A stretch of DNA of 64,000 bases from Paludibacteraceae bacterium (GTDB lineage: Bacteria; Bacteroidota; Bacteroidia; Bacteroidales; Paludibacteraceae): assembly GCA_017454915.1 (NCBI GenBank), contig JAFTCC010000018.1:1-64000 (forward strand). The letters are read 5' to 3'. A model generated the notes under the pieces. The model was not told the origin of the DNA. It made no database searches and saw only the letters and a program-made list of their open reading frames with translations. Positions 34,602 to 43,803 of the stretch are shown here, one piece after another (positions within the stretch are counted from its first letter, which is position 1; each line of letters begins with the position of its first letter). Both the position numbers and the translations under genes were made by a program.

Positions 34602-36176
34602 TTATTTGTTTCTTACGAGTATTTTATTTTGCATGACACGTCCTGAACCGTATGCATTGATGATGTGCACGCCTGGTGTGAGGTCATCGATGGGAATGAC
34701 GAACGACTCGCTGTCCACAGGTTCGTCATATTCCAGCTGTCCGGTAATGCCGTAAATTCTCAGCCTGCCTTGTTTCATGCCTTTGAGCACATACTGTCCG
34801 TTTTCGTTGACGAGCGCCAGTGCGTCTGCCCCCACGTTGCCAGTTCCGCTGTCCTCATTGGCGTTGTAGTCGCCGAGCCTAAGTCCTACGATGATAGGGT
34901 CGTGGTCTGACGAGCGGAATTTGTCGGTTTGGCTTGAGTATTTGTAGCTGTTGCGGTATGACTCGTCGGAGTTGATGTGCCATGCCGCCATGCCTGTCAC
35001 CTGCTTGGCCATTGTGGCGTTGGCGAGCGCATGGTCGAGATAACCGGCCGTGTAGCTGTTGTAGGAATATACGTAGGAATAAGAAGAGTCGGCGTGGAAC
35101 ACTTGGTGCAGGTCCTTAAAGCCTGCCTCAATAAGTTTTATTACGGGGTCTTCTTTTGCGTATGCGTTGAGGTCGCCCATCAGCAGCACGTCGGGGTCAA
35201 CTGAAGCAAATTTTTTCAGAGAGTTGATAACCGACTGGGCTTCTATAGTGCGGGCATTGTTGAACGCCCCTTGTCCGTCGCCTTGGTCAGAGTCCACACC
35301 GCTCGTCGGACCATTGACTTTTGCCTTGAAGTGGTTGACGCCGAGCACGAAGACTTCACCGCTCTCTTTGTGGCGGAAGGCTTGCAGTTTTTTGCGGTTG
35401 GCAACGCCGATGTTATTGTTGTCCATGCTTCCGGTGCGCTCTATCCGGTCGGAGCAGTAGATGTAGCCAGATTTAGTCCATGTGCCTGATGCTGACATTC
35501 CATCGTCTATGTATGTGAATTTTCTGCCCAGTTCTTGAGTCAAACCGTTGGCGAGTTTTTCCAAAGCGCCTTGTCCTTGCTCGATTTCGCAAACCGCATA
35601 AATGTCGGCATTGACGGCGGACAGCGCTTCGAGTATTTTCAGGTATTGTATGCGTTGCTGTGAAGAACTTGTCGGACCTTGTGAGCCGCTGCCGAGGTTC
35701 TCAACAAGGAAGTAACAGAGGTTCATGCAGCAGACTTTGACGTTGCAGTTGCCCACATTAGGCGGTGTGTCCATTTCCGCATAGGTGTAGTGCCTTTGGG
35801 GTGTGCCGACAATGCTGACCGAGTTGGTGCTGTTGACTTTGATGACTAAGTCCGTAAGCATTTCACCCATGCGCGGTGTGGCTCCAAGCCCTGTTACGTT
35901 GACCAATCCTGCGTTGTTGGCGCTGACGATTCGTTTATAGTCGTCGGTCAGCGGTCGTGCTTGGTTGGTAGGTGCCATAAGCCTCCTCGGGCCGCCATAG
36001 AAACCGCTGCCTGACAGTTGGTTGACAAACCATGGCTGTGTGAGGCGTATGGTTTTGCCAACGTATGGGGCCAACTGCGCTGGTGTCCAATATCTCAAGT
36101 CGGAGAATGTAACGGACTCTTGTGCAGACGCAAGAGTGATGAACGCTAAACAAATTAGGGTAAAAATTTTACGCAT
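34602..36176 (-). CDS. Secreted endonuclease/exonuclease/phosphatase protein with T9SS domain
   Basis: 524 residues. Signal peptide MRKIFTLICLAFITLASA, an N-terminal OB-like module (~25-140: YVGKTIRLTQPWFV), then an EEP domain with CEIEQG (catalytic Glu), LGVNHFKAK, MGDLNAYAKEDP and a C-terminal SSDHDPIIVGL. The set fits the ExeM/NucH-type secreted nucleases. The last ~60 residues (RLRIYGITGQLEYDE ... VHIINAYGSGRVMQNKILVRNK) are a T9SS sorting domain, so it should be delivered to the surface. It is a candidate for digestion of extracellular DNA. Substrate not proven. Confidence 0.87.
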   Translation of the reverse strand: MRKIFTLICLAFITLASAQESVTFSDLRYWTPAQLAPYVGKTIRLTQPWFVNQLSGSGFYGGPRRLMAPTNQARPLTDDYKRIVSANNAGLVNVTGLGATPRMGEMLTDLVIKVNSTNSVSIVGTPQRHYTYAEMDTPPNVGNCNVKVCCMNLCYFLVENLGSGSQGPTSSSQQRIQYLKILEALSAVNADIYAVCEIEQGQGALEKLANGLTQELGRKFTYIDDGMSASGTWTKSGYIYCSDRIERTGSMDNNNIGVANRKKLQAFRHKESGEVFVLGVNHFKAKVNGPTSGVDSDQGDGQGAFNNARTIEAQSVINSLKKFASVDPDVLLMGDLNAYAKEDPVIKLIEAGFKDLHQVFHADSSYSYVYSYNSYTAGYLDHALANATMAKQVTGMAAWHINSDESYRNSYKYSSQTDKFRSSDHDPIIVGLRLGDYNANEDSGTGNVGADALALVNENGQYVLKGMKQGRLRIYGITGQLEYDEPVDSESFVIPIDDLTPGVHIINAYGSGRVMQNKILVRNK

Positions 36177-36246
36177 ATAGGTTAGGGTTAGTTATTTGCA
36201 TTTGTTTTTCTTTCTTGGCATGTCTAAGTTTATGGTTTAATGCTGT

Positions 36247-37563
36247 TCAGCAGCCAATAGCGATGTACTTGATGCCAGCCGTTTCAAGTTCGTCGGGGTC
36301 GAACACGTTTCGCCCGTCAAGCAGCAGCGGTTCGCTTTTCATGACAGAAGCTATTCGTTTCCAGTCTGGCATTCGGTAGCTTTTCCATTCTGTTACGTGC
36401 ATTATAGCATCGGCTCCTGTTGTGGCGTCATAGATGTCTGTGGCATAGCGCACTGCCGCTCCGAGCCGCCTTTTGCATTCTGTCATGGCAACAGGGTCGT
36501 ACACGGCAACGTTGCATCCCGCTTTGAGCAGCAGGTCGATAAGTACGAGCGACGGAGCTTCTCTCATATCGTCGGTTTCTGGCTTGAACGACAGTCCCCA
36601 TAGTGCCACTGTCTTGCCCTCTATATGACCGCCAAAATGCTGTTTGAACTTATTGAATAACAGCCCTTTTTGCGTTTCGTTGACCTCTTCCACGGCTTTT
36701 AGCACCCGCATGCTGTATCCGTTTTCGTCACCAGTGTGAATAAGGGCCTTAACGTCCTTGGGGAAACAACTGCCTCCGTAGCCAATGCCGGGATAAAGGA
36801 ATTTGCTGCCAATGCGGCTGTCGGAACCGATGCCCTTTCGTACCATATTGACGTCAGCGCCAACTCGTTCGCATAGATTGGCGATGTCGTTCATGAAACT
36901 GATTCGAGTAGCGAGCATTGAGTTGGCGGCATATTTGGTCATTTCGGCAGATGGGATGTCCATGAATATCACACGGAAGTTGTTGAGCAACATTGGCTTG
37001 TAGAGTCTTGTGAGAACTTTTTTAGCATGTTCGCTCTCCACCCCGACCACAACCCTGTCCGGTCGCATGAAGTCGGCTATTGCATTGCCTTCCTTGAGGA
37101 ACTCGGGATTGGATGCGACGTCAAATGGCACGTCAACTCCACGTTTCTTGAGTTCGCACAGAATAGTGGCTTTAATCTTTTGCGCCGTGCCTACCGGTAC
37201 TGTGCTTTTTGTTACCACCACGAGGTATTTATTGATGTTTTCGCCAATCGTTTTCGCCACTTGCAGCACGTATTTGAGGTCTGCGCTTCCGTCTTCGTCA
37301 GGCGGTGTGCCTACTGCGCTGAACACCACTTCGACATTGTCCAGCACTTCTTCGAGGCGCGTGCTGAAATGCAGGCGTCCGGCACTCACGTTACGCACCA
37401 CCATGCTGTCGAGGTTGGGTTCGTAAATCGGTATTATGCCCTTTCGCAGATTTTCAATTTTTTCTTTGTCAATGTCTATGCATGTAACGTCGATGCCCAT
37501 TTCGGCAAAGCACGTGCCAGTAACCAGACCTACATAACCAGTTCCAACTATTGCGATGTTCAT
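36247..37563 (-). CDS. ugd: UDP-glucose 6-dehydrogenase
   Basis: Oxidises UDP-glucose to UDP-glucuronate with NAD, for polysaccharide precursors. 438 residues: Rossmann motif GTGYVGLVTGTCFAEMG at the N-terminus, GTPPDEDGSADLKYV, and the catalytic cysteine in GYGGSCFPKDVKAL, plus KPETDDMREAPS near the end. The frame extends 12 codons upstream, but MNIAIVGTGYVG at 37563 is the normal start. It lies between PAP2 and the T9SS nuclease, same strand. Confidence 0.95.
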   Translation of the reverse strand: MNIAIVGTGYVGLVTGTCFAEMGIDVTCIDIDKEKIENLRKGIIPIYEPNLDSMVVRNVSAGRLHFSTRLEEVLDNVEVVFSAVGTPPDEDGSADLKYVLQVAKTIGENINKYLVVVTKSTVPVGTAQKIKATILCELKKRGVDVPFDVASNPEFLKEGNAIADFMRPDRVVVGVESEHAKKVLTRLYKPMLLNNFRVIFMDIPSAEMTKYAANSMLATRISFMNDIANLCERVGADVNMVRKGIGSDSRIGSKFLYPGIGYGGSCFPKDVKALIHTGDENGYSMRVLKAVEEVNETQKGLLFNKFKQHFGGHIEGKTVALWGLSFKPETDDMREAPSLVLIDLLLKAGCNVAVYDPVAMTECKRRLGAAVRYATDIYDATTGADAIMHVTEWKSYRMPDWKRIASVMKSEPLLLDGRNVFDPDELETAGIKYIAIGC

Positions 37564-37588
37564 TATGTAATAAGAATGAATCGGTTTT

Positions 37589-38260
37589 TTATTGTTCAAT
37601 TCGCCTAATTCCTTTTATCGTAAGGCGATAATCGTTGAGCGCATTGACGCGCATTGGGAATTTCCACACTAATAGCAGCATGACAGACACGATGCCAATC
37701 AGCGAACCAGCCCAAATGTCGAGGCAGAAGTGCTGCGAGAGATATACGCGTGAGTAGCAGCCCAAAATAGCGAGCAGGCAATAGAGAACCTGCCACTTGC
37801 GGTCAGGAGTGATGATTGAAAGCGCGAAAAACATAGAGAAAAACGCCGCCGAGTGTCCCGATGGGAACGAGTAGGTGGTGTGCATGTTAACTCCATCAAC
37901 CAGCACAAGTTGAACGTCAGGCATGTATTCAGCAAACCAGCGTACAGGGCGGTAAGCATGGTAAAACTCCTTTGCAAAATAAATGATAATGGCTCCTACG
38001 GCTTGCGATAGCAGCATGAGTAGCGAACTCGAGAACCTGTAGAATACCAGTAACACGCCTACCACGTACGGCAACCACTGGCACAATCCGGTGTAGTGCT
38101 TGAAAAAGCAGTCGGCCACAGCGTTATGCCTGCTTGACATGAACAGGTGCAAGTCGGCTTTGGCATAATACGCCAAAGCGCATCCTAATGCCGTAAAAAA
38201 CAGCAAATAGATTGCAAGGAAATACCGCTGTTGGTAGAGCGTGGCGCGTAAATTGTTCAT
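37589..38260 (-). CDS. PAP2 family phosphatase, membrane-bound
   Basis: 223 residues with six predicted membrane segments. All three PAP2 motifs are present: KEFYHAYRP (K-x6-RP), PSGHS and SRVYLSQHFCLD (SR-x5-H-x3-D). Family members remove phosphate from lipid phosphates such as undecaprenyl pyrophosphate or lipid A. The open frame runs 24 codons further, but the ATG at 38260 is preferred. The TAACTTTG box ends only 6 bases before it. Substrate undecided; the lipid A genes in the window make LpxE/LpxF-like activity a possibility, not a demonstrated one. Confidence 0.88.
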   Translation of the reverse strand: MNNLRATLYQQRYFLAIYLLFFTALGCALAYYAKADLHLFMSSRHNAVADCFFKHYTGLCQWLPYVVGVLLVFYRFSSSLLMLLSQAVGAIIIYFAKEFYHAYRPVRWFAEYMPDVQLVLVDGVNMHTTYSFPSGHSAAFFSMFFALSIITPDRKWQVLYCLLAILGCYSRVYLSQHFCLDIWAGSLIGIVSVMLLLVWKFPMRVNALNDYRLTIKGIRRIEQ

Positions 38261-38266
38261 AGACTG

Positions 38267-38274
38267 CAAAGTTA
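38267..38274 (-). promoter_or_regulatory. -7 box touching the PAP2 start codon
   Basis: CAAAGTTA on the plus strand reads TAACTTTG on the minus strand. Only six bases separate it from the ATG, so the transcript may be leaderless. No convincing -33 box was found. Confidence 0.5.
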
Positions 38275-38291
38275 GCAATAAAATTTGGATT

Positions 38292-38323
38292 TTTGCGTAT
38301 GTCACTTTTTTTTTGTAATATTG
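38292..38323 (+). promoter_or_regulatory. Promoter for the NrdJ-tail-like gene
   Basis: TTTG at 38292-38295, 20 bases, TAATATTG at 38316-38323 (one mismatch to TAnnTTTG). The start codon is 29 bases further. Confidence 0.55.
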
Positions 38324-38352
38324 CATTCCCAAATTATATATAATGTAATTTT

Positions 38353-38988
38353 ATGGCAAATACGATAGATGTGAAATTCATTTTGCCTGACACGTTAGGC
38401 GACGAGCAGGGTGAGTATAGTCTTGAGGGATGGCACATTTCTTTGCTTAGCAGCGACGGCCGTAAGGTGGAACTGTCTGATACTGACGCAGACGGCAAAG
38501 CTGTTGTGCTGCTCAACAACAGGACGCTCAAGCGCCCGCAGGTGCTCGAATGTGACATTGTGCGTTTTCAGAACAACAAGGACAAGTGGATAGCGTTTGT
38601 GGGGCTGTTGGGTGGCCGTCCATACGAGATTTTCACGGGCTTAGCTAACGACGACGATGGTCTGTTAGTGCCAAAGTCAGTGTCGAAAGGCAGGATTATC
38701 AAGTCGGTAGATGAAAACGGCAACAAGCGTTACGATTTCCAGTATATCAACACTCGTGGCTATAAGACCACGATAGAGGGTCTGTCATATAAGTTCGACA
38801 AAGAGTTTTGGAACTATGCCAAGCTCATCAGCGGTGTGCTCCGCTACGGAATGCCGATAGAGCAGGTCATCAAAATGGTAAGCTCGCTCGAACTTGACAG
38901 CGAGAGTATAAACAGCTGGAAAGTTGGTGTTGAGCGTGCACTCAAGAAGTATTTGCCTCAGCGCGAAAATTCCGGCGCAGAAATATAA
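38353..38988 (+). CDS. Stand-alone protein similar to the C-terminal tail of class II ribonucleotide reductase (NrdJ)
   Basis: 211 residues. From about residue 60 the sequence (VRFQNNKDKWIAFVGLLGGRPYEIFTG, then YDFQYINTRGYKTTIEGLSYKFDKEFWNYAKLISGVLRYGMPIEQVI, SINSWKVGVERALKKYLP) is what I remember as the last ~150 residues of Bacteroidota adenosylcobalamin-dependent ribonucleotide reductase. The first ~58 residues differ and lack any catalytic RNR region. The gene has its own promoter and no frameshift, so it looks like an independent regulatory or accessory protein rather than debris. Function unknown. Confidence 0.65.
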   Translation: MANTIDVKFILPDTLGDEQGEYSLEGWHISLLSSDGRKVELSDTDADGKAVVLLNNRTLKRPQVLECDIVRFQNNKDKWIAFVGLLGGRPYEIFTGLANDDDGLLVPKSVSKGRIIKSVDENGNKRYDFQYINTRGYKTTIEGLSYKFDKEFWNYAKLISGVLRYGMPIEQVIKMVSSLELDSESINSWKVGVERALKKYLPQRENSGAEI

Positions 38989-39023
38989 ACAGCAAAATAT
39001 AAATTCTCGGAATACACAGATAT

Positions 39024-39782
39024 ATGAAAATTTTGATAAGTAATGACGACGGCATAGGCAGTCCCGGCATAGACCTTCTGACTCGCGTAATGCGCACCAT
39101 AGGCGATGTTACCGTTGTTGCTCCTGATGGCGGGCGCAGCGGGATGAGCAGCGCGTTTACGGTGAGTAAACCTCTGCGGCTGGACAAGGTGTTTGAAGAG
39201 CCAGGGCTTGTTAAGTATGTGTCCAACGGCACTCCCACCGACTGTGTGAAACTTGGACTAAATGAAATTTTTGCGGACGAAAAACCAGATTTGCTCGTCG
39301 CCGGCATCAATCATGGTGCAAATTCAAGCACAGCGGTGCTTTATTCAGGTACTCTGGGTTGTGTTTTCGAGGGCTGCGAGAATGATGTGTTAAGTATAGG
39401 TTTCTCGCTTTGCAACCATAGTTGGGCAACAAGCACCCAATACCTTGAGCCATACATACTTCCGATAGTGAAAAAAATAATTGGCTTAAACCCTCCCAAG
39501 GGGCTATGCTTCAATGTCAATGCTCCAGAGGGTCCTATCAAGGGTGCCGTGTTAACCCGTCAATGCCGCGGTCATTGGGGAAAAGAGTTTGAGCATAGGG
39601 TGGACCCTCACGGCCGTGACTACTATTGGCTTACTGGCGAGTATTTTAACCACGAGCCAGACGCCACTGACACAGATGAGACCGCATTGAGCAACGGCTA
39701 TATATCAATCTGCCCGCTCAAGATAGACATGACCGCGCATGATTATATCCGCGTGATGGAACAAGTAAATTGGCAAATCTGA
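39024..39782 (+). CDS. surE: 5'/3'-nucleotidase SurE
   Basis: Metal-dependent nucleoside monophosphate phosphatase. 252 residues. The N-terminal metal site MKILISNDDGIGSPGI, APDGGRSGMSSAFTV, the SNGTPTDCVKLGL stretch and AGINHGANSSTAVLYSGTLG are all characteristic. It starts 35 bases after the NrdJ-like gene, and its TGA overlaps the next start by one base (TGATG). Confidence 0.96.
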   Translation: MKILISNDDGIGSPGIDLLTRVMRTIGDVTVVAPDGGRSGMSSAFTVSKPLRLDKVFEEPGLVKYVSNGTPTDCVKLGLNEIFADEKPDLLVAGINHGANSSTAVLYSGTLGCVFEGCENDVLSIGFSLCNHSWATSTQYLEPYILPIVKKIIGLNPPKGLCFNVNAPEGPIKGAVLTRQCRGHWGKEFEHRVDPHGRDYYWLTGEYFNHEPDATDTDETALSNGYISICPLKIDMTAHDYIRVMEQVNWQI

Positions 39783-40069
39783 TGGGCTGGCAGGAAAAAT
39801 ATGACCATGTTTGGTTAGGTGTGCTGATAGGACTTTTGCTGCCGGGCTTGTTCGCATTAGCTTACATAGAGCGCATGGATCTTTGGTATGCTCTGCAGAC
39901 GTTTCAGTTTGCCCAAGGCACTTTGCTTAACAAATTGCTGCTTGTTGCCACGTTTCCTGACCTTGCGCTTATTTTTGTGTTTTATCAACTTGATATGTGG
40001 CAGGTTAGCAAGGGTGTGCTTGTCGGCACATTTCCCTATATGCTTGCCAGCCTGTATTTTTCATTATGA
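39782..40069 (+). CDS. Small membrane protein of unknown function
   Basis: 95 residues from the ATG at 39782, which overlaps the last base of the surE stop. Three hydrophobic stretches (VWLGVLIGLLLPGLFALAYI, LLLVATFPDLALIFVFY, VLVGTFPYMLASLYFSL) suggest three membrane helices. Conserved positions cannot be judged by eye. It is placed between surE and lpxB, in the same direction and closely spaced, so co-expression with lpxB is likely. No known family recognised. Confidence 0.75.
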   Translation: MGWQEKYDHVWLGVLIGLLLPGLFALAYIERMDLWYALQTFQFAQGTLLNKLLLVATFPDLALIFVFYQLDMWQVSKGVLVGTFPYMLASLYFSL

Positions 40070-40092
40070 ACCTCTAACATTTTTAAGACCGC

Positions 40093-41247
40093 ATGAAATA
40101 CTTTGTGATCTCTGGTGAGGCTTCTGGTGATTTGCATGCCTCCAACTTGATACGCGAACTCCGCCATCTTGACCCTTCGGCAAAAGTGTGGGCGATGGGG
40201 GGCGATTTGTGTCAGCAGGCTGGTGCGCAACTTATCAGGCACTACCGTGACATGGCTTTTATGGGAATCATCAATGTGGTCAAAAACTGGGGCAAAATAA
40301 GTGACAATTTCCGTGCGGCCTGCGAACTACTGAGCGTTGAGCAGCCTGACGTGCTGGTACTGGTTGATTATCCGAGTTTTAATCTAAAACTTGCGCAATA
40401 CAGCAAACAACACAACCTGCCGACCAAGGTCGTTTACTATATTTCGCCTAAACTATGGGCATGGAAGAGCTACCGCATACGTTCGATGAAACGCTATGTT
40501 GACCAAGTGCTGCTTATTTTGCCTTTCGAGGAGGAGTATTATGGCAGCCGTGGCTATTGCTCTGCGCAATATGTCGGTAATCCGTTGGTTGACGCAATAG
40601 ACCAATGGCGTTTGAGCGGTGTGTCGGCCACATTTCGTCAGCGTCATGGCCTTGAGCATGACCGGCGCCCTATAATTGCCTTGTTGCCTGGTAGCCGCAC
40701 GCAGGAGATTAAAGGTTGTCTGCCGCGAATGATATCAGCCTGTTCGCGTTTCGCAGTAGAGAACAGACTTGTAATAGCTGGAGCTCCAGGACAGCCTAAA
40801 GAGCTGTATGACAGTATTGCAGGGCATTGTCCTGTGATTTTTAACGACACTTACTCACTGCTTGACAACTCTGTTGCCGCCGTGGTCAATTCCGGCACTG
40901 CGACGCTTGAGACTGCTCTGATTGGATGCCCGCAGACTGTGGTGTACAACATCGCTATGCCGCATTTGGCATCGCTTATCAAGCCGTATGTTATTAAGAC
41001 GCGTTATGTTTCTCTTGTCAATATCATAGCGGGTCGTGAGGTCGTTAAGGAACTTGTGGCTGCCGATTTCAAAACGGCCACGCTCATGGCTGAGGTAAGC
41101 AGGTTGCTGACCGACGTTTCATATACGCAGGCAATAAAGGATGGTTATCAAGAAATCGGCGCAATGCTTGGCGAAGCCGGTGTGTCGAAAAGGGCAGCGC
41201 TGGCAATCGTGGACGGCGTATGGACAGATAACGGCGCAACAAGGTAG
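40093..41247 (+). CDS. lpxB: Lipid-A-disaccharide synthase
   Basis: GT19 enzyme that joins UDP-diacylglucosamine to lipid X, forming the lipid A disaccharide on the inner leaflet. 384 residues: KYFVISGEASGDLHASNLIREL at the N-terminus, MGGDLCQQAG, DYPSFNLKLA and the C-terminal LLPGSRTQEIKG and NSGTATLETALIGCPQTVVY donor-site motifs. It is 23 bases after the small membrane protein gene and 64 before the phosphoethanolamine transferase gene. Confidence 0.96.
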   Translation: MKYFVISGEASGDLHASNLIRELRHLDPSAKVWAMGGDLCQQAGAQLIRHYRDMAFMGIINVVKNWGKISDNFRAACELLSVEQPDVLVLVDYPSFNLKLAQYSKQHNLPTKVVYYISPKLWAWKSYRIRSMKRYVDQVLLILPFEEEYYGSRGYCSAQYVGNPLVDAIDQWRLSGVSATFRQRHGLEHDRRPIIALLPGSRTQEIKGCLPRMISACSRFAVENRLVIAGAPGQPKELYDSIAGHCPVIFNDTYSLLDNSVAAVVNSGTATLETALIGCPQTVVYNIAMPHLASLIKPYVIKTRYVSLVNIIAGREVVKELVAADFKTATLMAEVSRLLTDVSYTQAIKDGYQEIGAMLGEAGVSKRAALAIVDGVWTDNGATR

Positions 41248-41311
41248 CCATAGCGACGCCGCTGCAATTTTAATAGAGATATTAAGGTAATAAAGTTTTT
41301 AATTTATATAA

Positions 41312-42847
41312 ATGAATAATCCTCTAAAAAATAATATGCCGCTCTACCGTTTTTCGCTGGTTATGAGCGTCATGACATTGCTGCTATATAACATACCGTT
41401 TTTCCGCTTTGTAGTGTCGCATTCTGAACTGCCGGCCTTTCGCCTTGCATTGTTCACTTTGAGCCTGGCCTTGATAATGGTAGCTTTGAATTTTCTGGTT
41501 TGCTATCTGTTGGTGTTTCTGACGCGCTATGTTGGGCGTACAATAGTGGCATTGTCTCATGTACTGAATGCCACATGCGTCTATTTTGTTGTGGTGTACA
41601 ACACGTTGATGGACGGGTCGATGATGGGCAATGTGTTCAACACCCGCTATAGCGAGGCTTCGGGATTCTTCTCTGCTCCGCTATTCCTCTGCATGTTTTT
41701 TCTTGGAATAGTGCCTGCCGCCTATGTGCTGCTGCAAAAGATTGACTATGGCAAATGGAAGACTTTCGGGGTTGCGGCAGGAACTTCGCTTGGTGTTTCG
41801 CTTTTGCTGGTGCTTCTTAATTTCAACCAGTTTTTGTGGATAGGGCAGTATGACACTGAGCTTGGAGGTTTGCTGATGCCATGGTCTTACACCATTAACA
41901 CATGCCGTATCGCAGCGCAACATCATCAGGCCAATGCCGAAGAGATTATTTTGCCTGAAGCCTCGTTCCGCAACGATGATAAAGAGGCCGTAGTGCTCGT
42001 GATAGGCGAATCTGCGCGTCGTGACAATTTTTCGCTCTATGGCTATGAAAAGAATACAAATCCGCGCTTGTCGCAAATGTCTGATGTTATGCCGCTGATG
42101 GCGCGTTCTTGCGCGACTTACACCACGGCAGGCGTGAAGTGCATACTTGAGTATGCCGACAAGTCGCAACTCTACGAAATACTGCCCAACTACCTTTTCC
42201 GCAATGGTGCGGACGTGTCGTGGAGGACATCAAATTGGGGCGAACCGCCCGTACACGTTGACGAATATCTGTCGCGAGGGGATTTGGCGAAAATTTATGC
42301 CGATGAAGATGAGCATTACGACGGAATGCTGTTTGCCGGTGTCAAGGAACGCATAGAACAAAGCCATAAAAACAAAGTGCTCATAGTGATTCACACCAGC
42401 ACGAGCCATGGGCCTCGTTATGACCAGCAGTACCCTGCCGAATTTGAAGTGTTTAAGCCTGTGTGTAGGAGTGTGGAAGAGGGCAGGGATAATATAGAAG
42501 GGCTTGTGAACGCGTATGATAATTCGGTGGTCTATACTGATTTCCTTCTTTCACAACTTATTGACACACTGCGAACCATGGATGATTGGAAGACTTCTAT
42601 GCTCTTCGTGTCTGACCACGGTGAGTCGCTCGGTGAGAATGGACTTTTCATGCATGGCGTCCCTTTGTCAATAGCCCCAAAAGAGCAGTATGAGATACCG
42701 TTTCTTGTGTGGACGTCAGATTCGTTGCGTTCACTTAAACATGATAATGCGGAAATAGACCAGCATTATGTTTTCCATACTGTGTTGGGTCTCTTGAGTG
42801 TTGACAGTCCTGTGTATGACGCAGACAAGGATATTTTTGATTTTTAA
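41312..42847 (+). CDS. Phosphoethanolamine transferase (EptA-like)
   Basis: 511 residues. Five hydrophobic segments in the first ~190, then a periplasmic sulfatase-fold domain with VIGESARRDNFSLYGY (metal Glu), DHGESLGENGLFMHG and the threonine region YTTAGVKCILE where the nucleophile is expected. The family moves phosphoethanolamine from phosphatidylethanolamine to lipid A or other glycolipids. The usual SLPCM(F)S following the nucleophile is replaced here by KCILE, so the acceptor may differ. The neighbouring lpxB suggests lipid A. Whether it affects polymyxin susceptibility cannot be judged. Confidence 0.88.
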   Translation: MNNPLKNNMPLYRFSLVMSVMTLLLYNIPFFRFVVSHSELPAFRLALFTLSLALIMVALNFLVCYLLVFLTRYVGRTIVALSHVLNATCVYFVVVYNTLMDGSMMGNVFNTRYSEASGFFSAPLFLCMFFLGIVPAAYVLLQKIDYGKWKTFGVAAGTSLGVSLLLVLLNFNQFLWIGQYDTELGGLLMPWSYTINTCRIAAQHHQANAEEIILPEASFRNDDKEAVVLVIGESARRDNFSLYGYEKNTNPRLSQMSDVMPLMARSCATYTTAGVKCILEYADKSQLYEILPNYLFRNGADVSWRTSNWGEPPVHVDEYLSRGDLAKIYADEDEHYDGMLFAGVKERIEQSHKNKVLIVIHTSTSHGPRYDQQYPAEFEVFKPVCRSVEEGRDNIEGLVNAYDNSVVYTDFLLSQLIDTLRTMDDWKTSMLFVSDHGESLGENGLFMHGVPLSIAPKEQYEIPFLVWTSDSLRSLKHDNAEIDQHYVFHTVLGLLSVDSPVYDADKDIFDF

Positions 42848-42865
42848 TTTTTATTTGACAAGATT

Positions 42866-43771
42866 ATGATTTACAACAGTTTGACAGAATTAATTGGAGG
42901 TACGCCGATGCTGCGTGCCGCGCGTGTTGATGGTCAGCAAGCAGAAATTTTGCTAAAGCTGGAGCGTTATAACCCCGGTGGCAGCGTTAAGGACCGTATA
43001 GCCCTCTCCATGATAGAGGATGCCGAACGCCGAGGTTTGCTTCGCGCCGGTTCAACGATAATAGAGCCCACGAGCGGCAACACGGGCATAGGGCTTGCAT
43101 GGGTCGGGCGCGTTAAGGGTTATAAAGTTGTGCTCACGATGCCAGATACCATGTCGGTTGAACGGCGTAACCTGCTCAAAGCCTATGGCGCCACGCTGGT
43201 GCTCACGCGTGGAGCAGACGGCATGAAAGGCGCGATAGCAAAGGCTGAAGAGTTGAGGAACGCCACCGAGGGGGCAGTTATACTTGGTCAGTTCACTAAT
43301 CCCGCTAATCCCGCTGCACACGAGCGGACCACAGGCGAGGAAATTTGGCGAGACACGGATGGCAAGGTTGACATATTTGTGGCTGGAGTAGGCACCGGCG
43401 GAACAGTGTCAGGCACCGCAAAAGCACTGAAAAGACATAATCCCGACATCAGAATTGTGGCAGTAGAACCAGCTGCATCGCCAGTGTTGACAAAAGGTGT
43501 AGCAGGAAAGCATTCTATACAAGGTATTGGGGCCGGCTTTGTGCCGCAGACTTATGACGCAGCGTTGGTTGACGAAGTTGTTGACGTGGCAGACGATGCG
43601 GCCTTTGAAGCGGCTAAACAGCTGGCGCAGAATAATGGTCTATTAGTTGGCATAAGTTCTGGCGCCGCATACCATGCCGCCCTGCAGATGGCGATGAATA
43701 CAGCCAATCGAGGCAAGACGATAGTCGTGTTGCTGCCCGACACTGGCGAACGCTATCTGTCAGTGCTTTGA
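42866..43771 (+). CDS. cysK: Cysteine synthase A (O-acetylserine sulfhydrylase)
   Basis: PLP enzyme that makes cysteine from O-acetylserine and sulfide. 301 residues: PLP lysine in [10 protein letters not shown] (near residue 40), [40 protein letters not shown] and the C-terminal [15 protein letters not shown]. It begins 18 bases after the phosphoethanolamine transferase stop and is directly followed by cysE, so the two last steps of cysteine synthesis are linked. Confidence 0.96.
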   Translation: MIYNSLTELIGGTPMLRAARVDGQQAEILLKLERYNPGGSVKDRIALSMIEDAERRGLLRAGSTIIEPTSGNTGIGLAWVGRVKGYKVVLTMPDTMSVERRNLLKAYGATLVLTRGADGMKGAIAKAEELRNATEGAVILGQFTNPANPAAHERTTGEEIWRDTDGKVDIFVAGVGTGGTVSGTAKALKRHNPDIRIVAVEPAASPVLTKGVAGKHSIQGIGAGFVPQTYDAALVDEVVDVADDAAFEAAKQLAQNNGLLVGISSGAAYHAALQMAMNTANRGKTIVVLLPDTGERYLSVL

Positions 43772-43803
43772 CGGTGACGTTTATATTTTTAGCAAAGTGT
43801 AAT

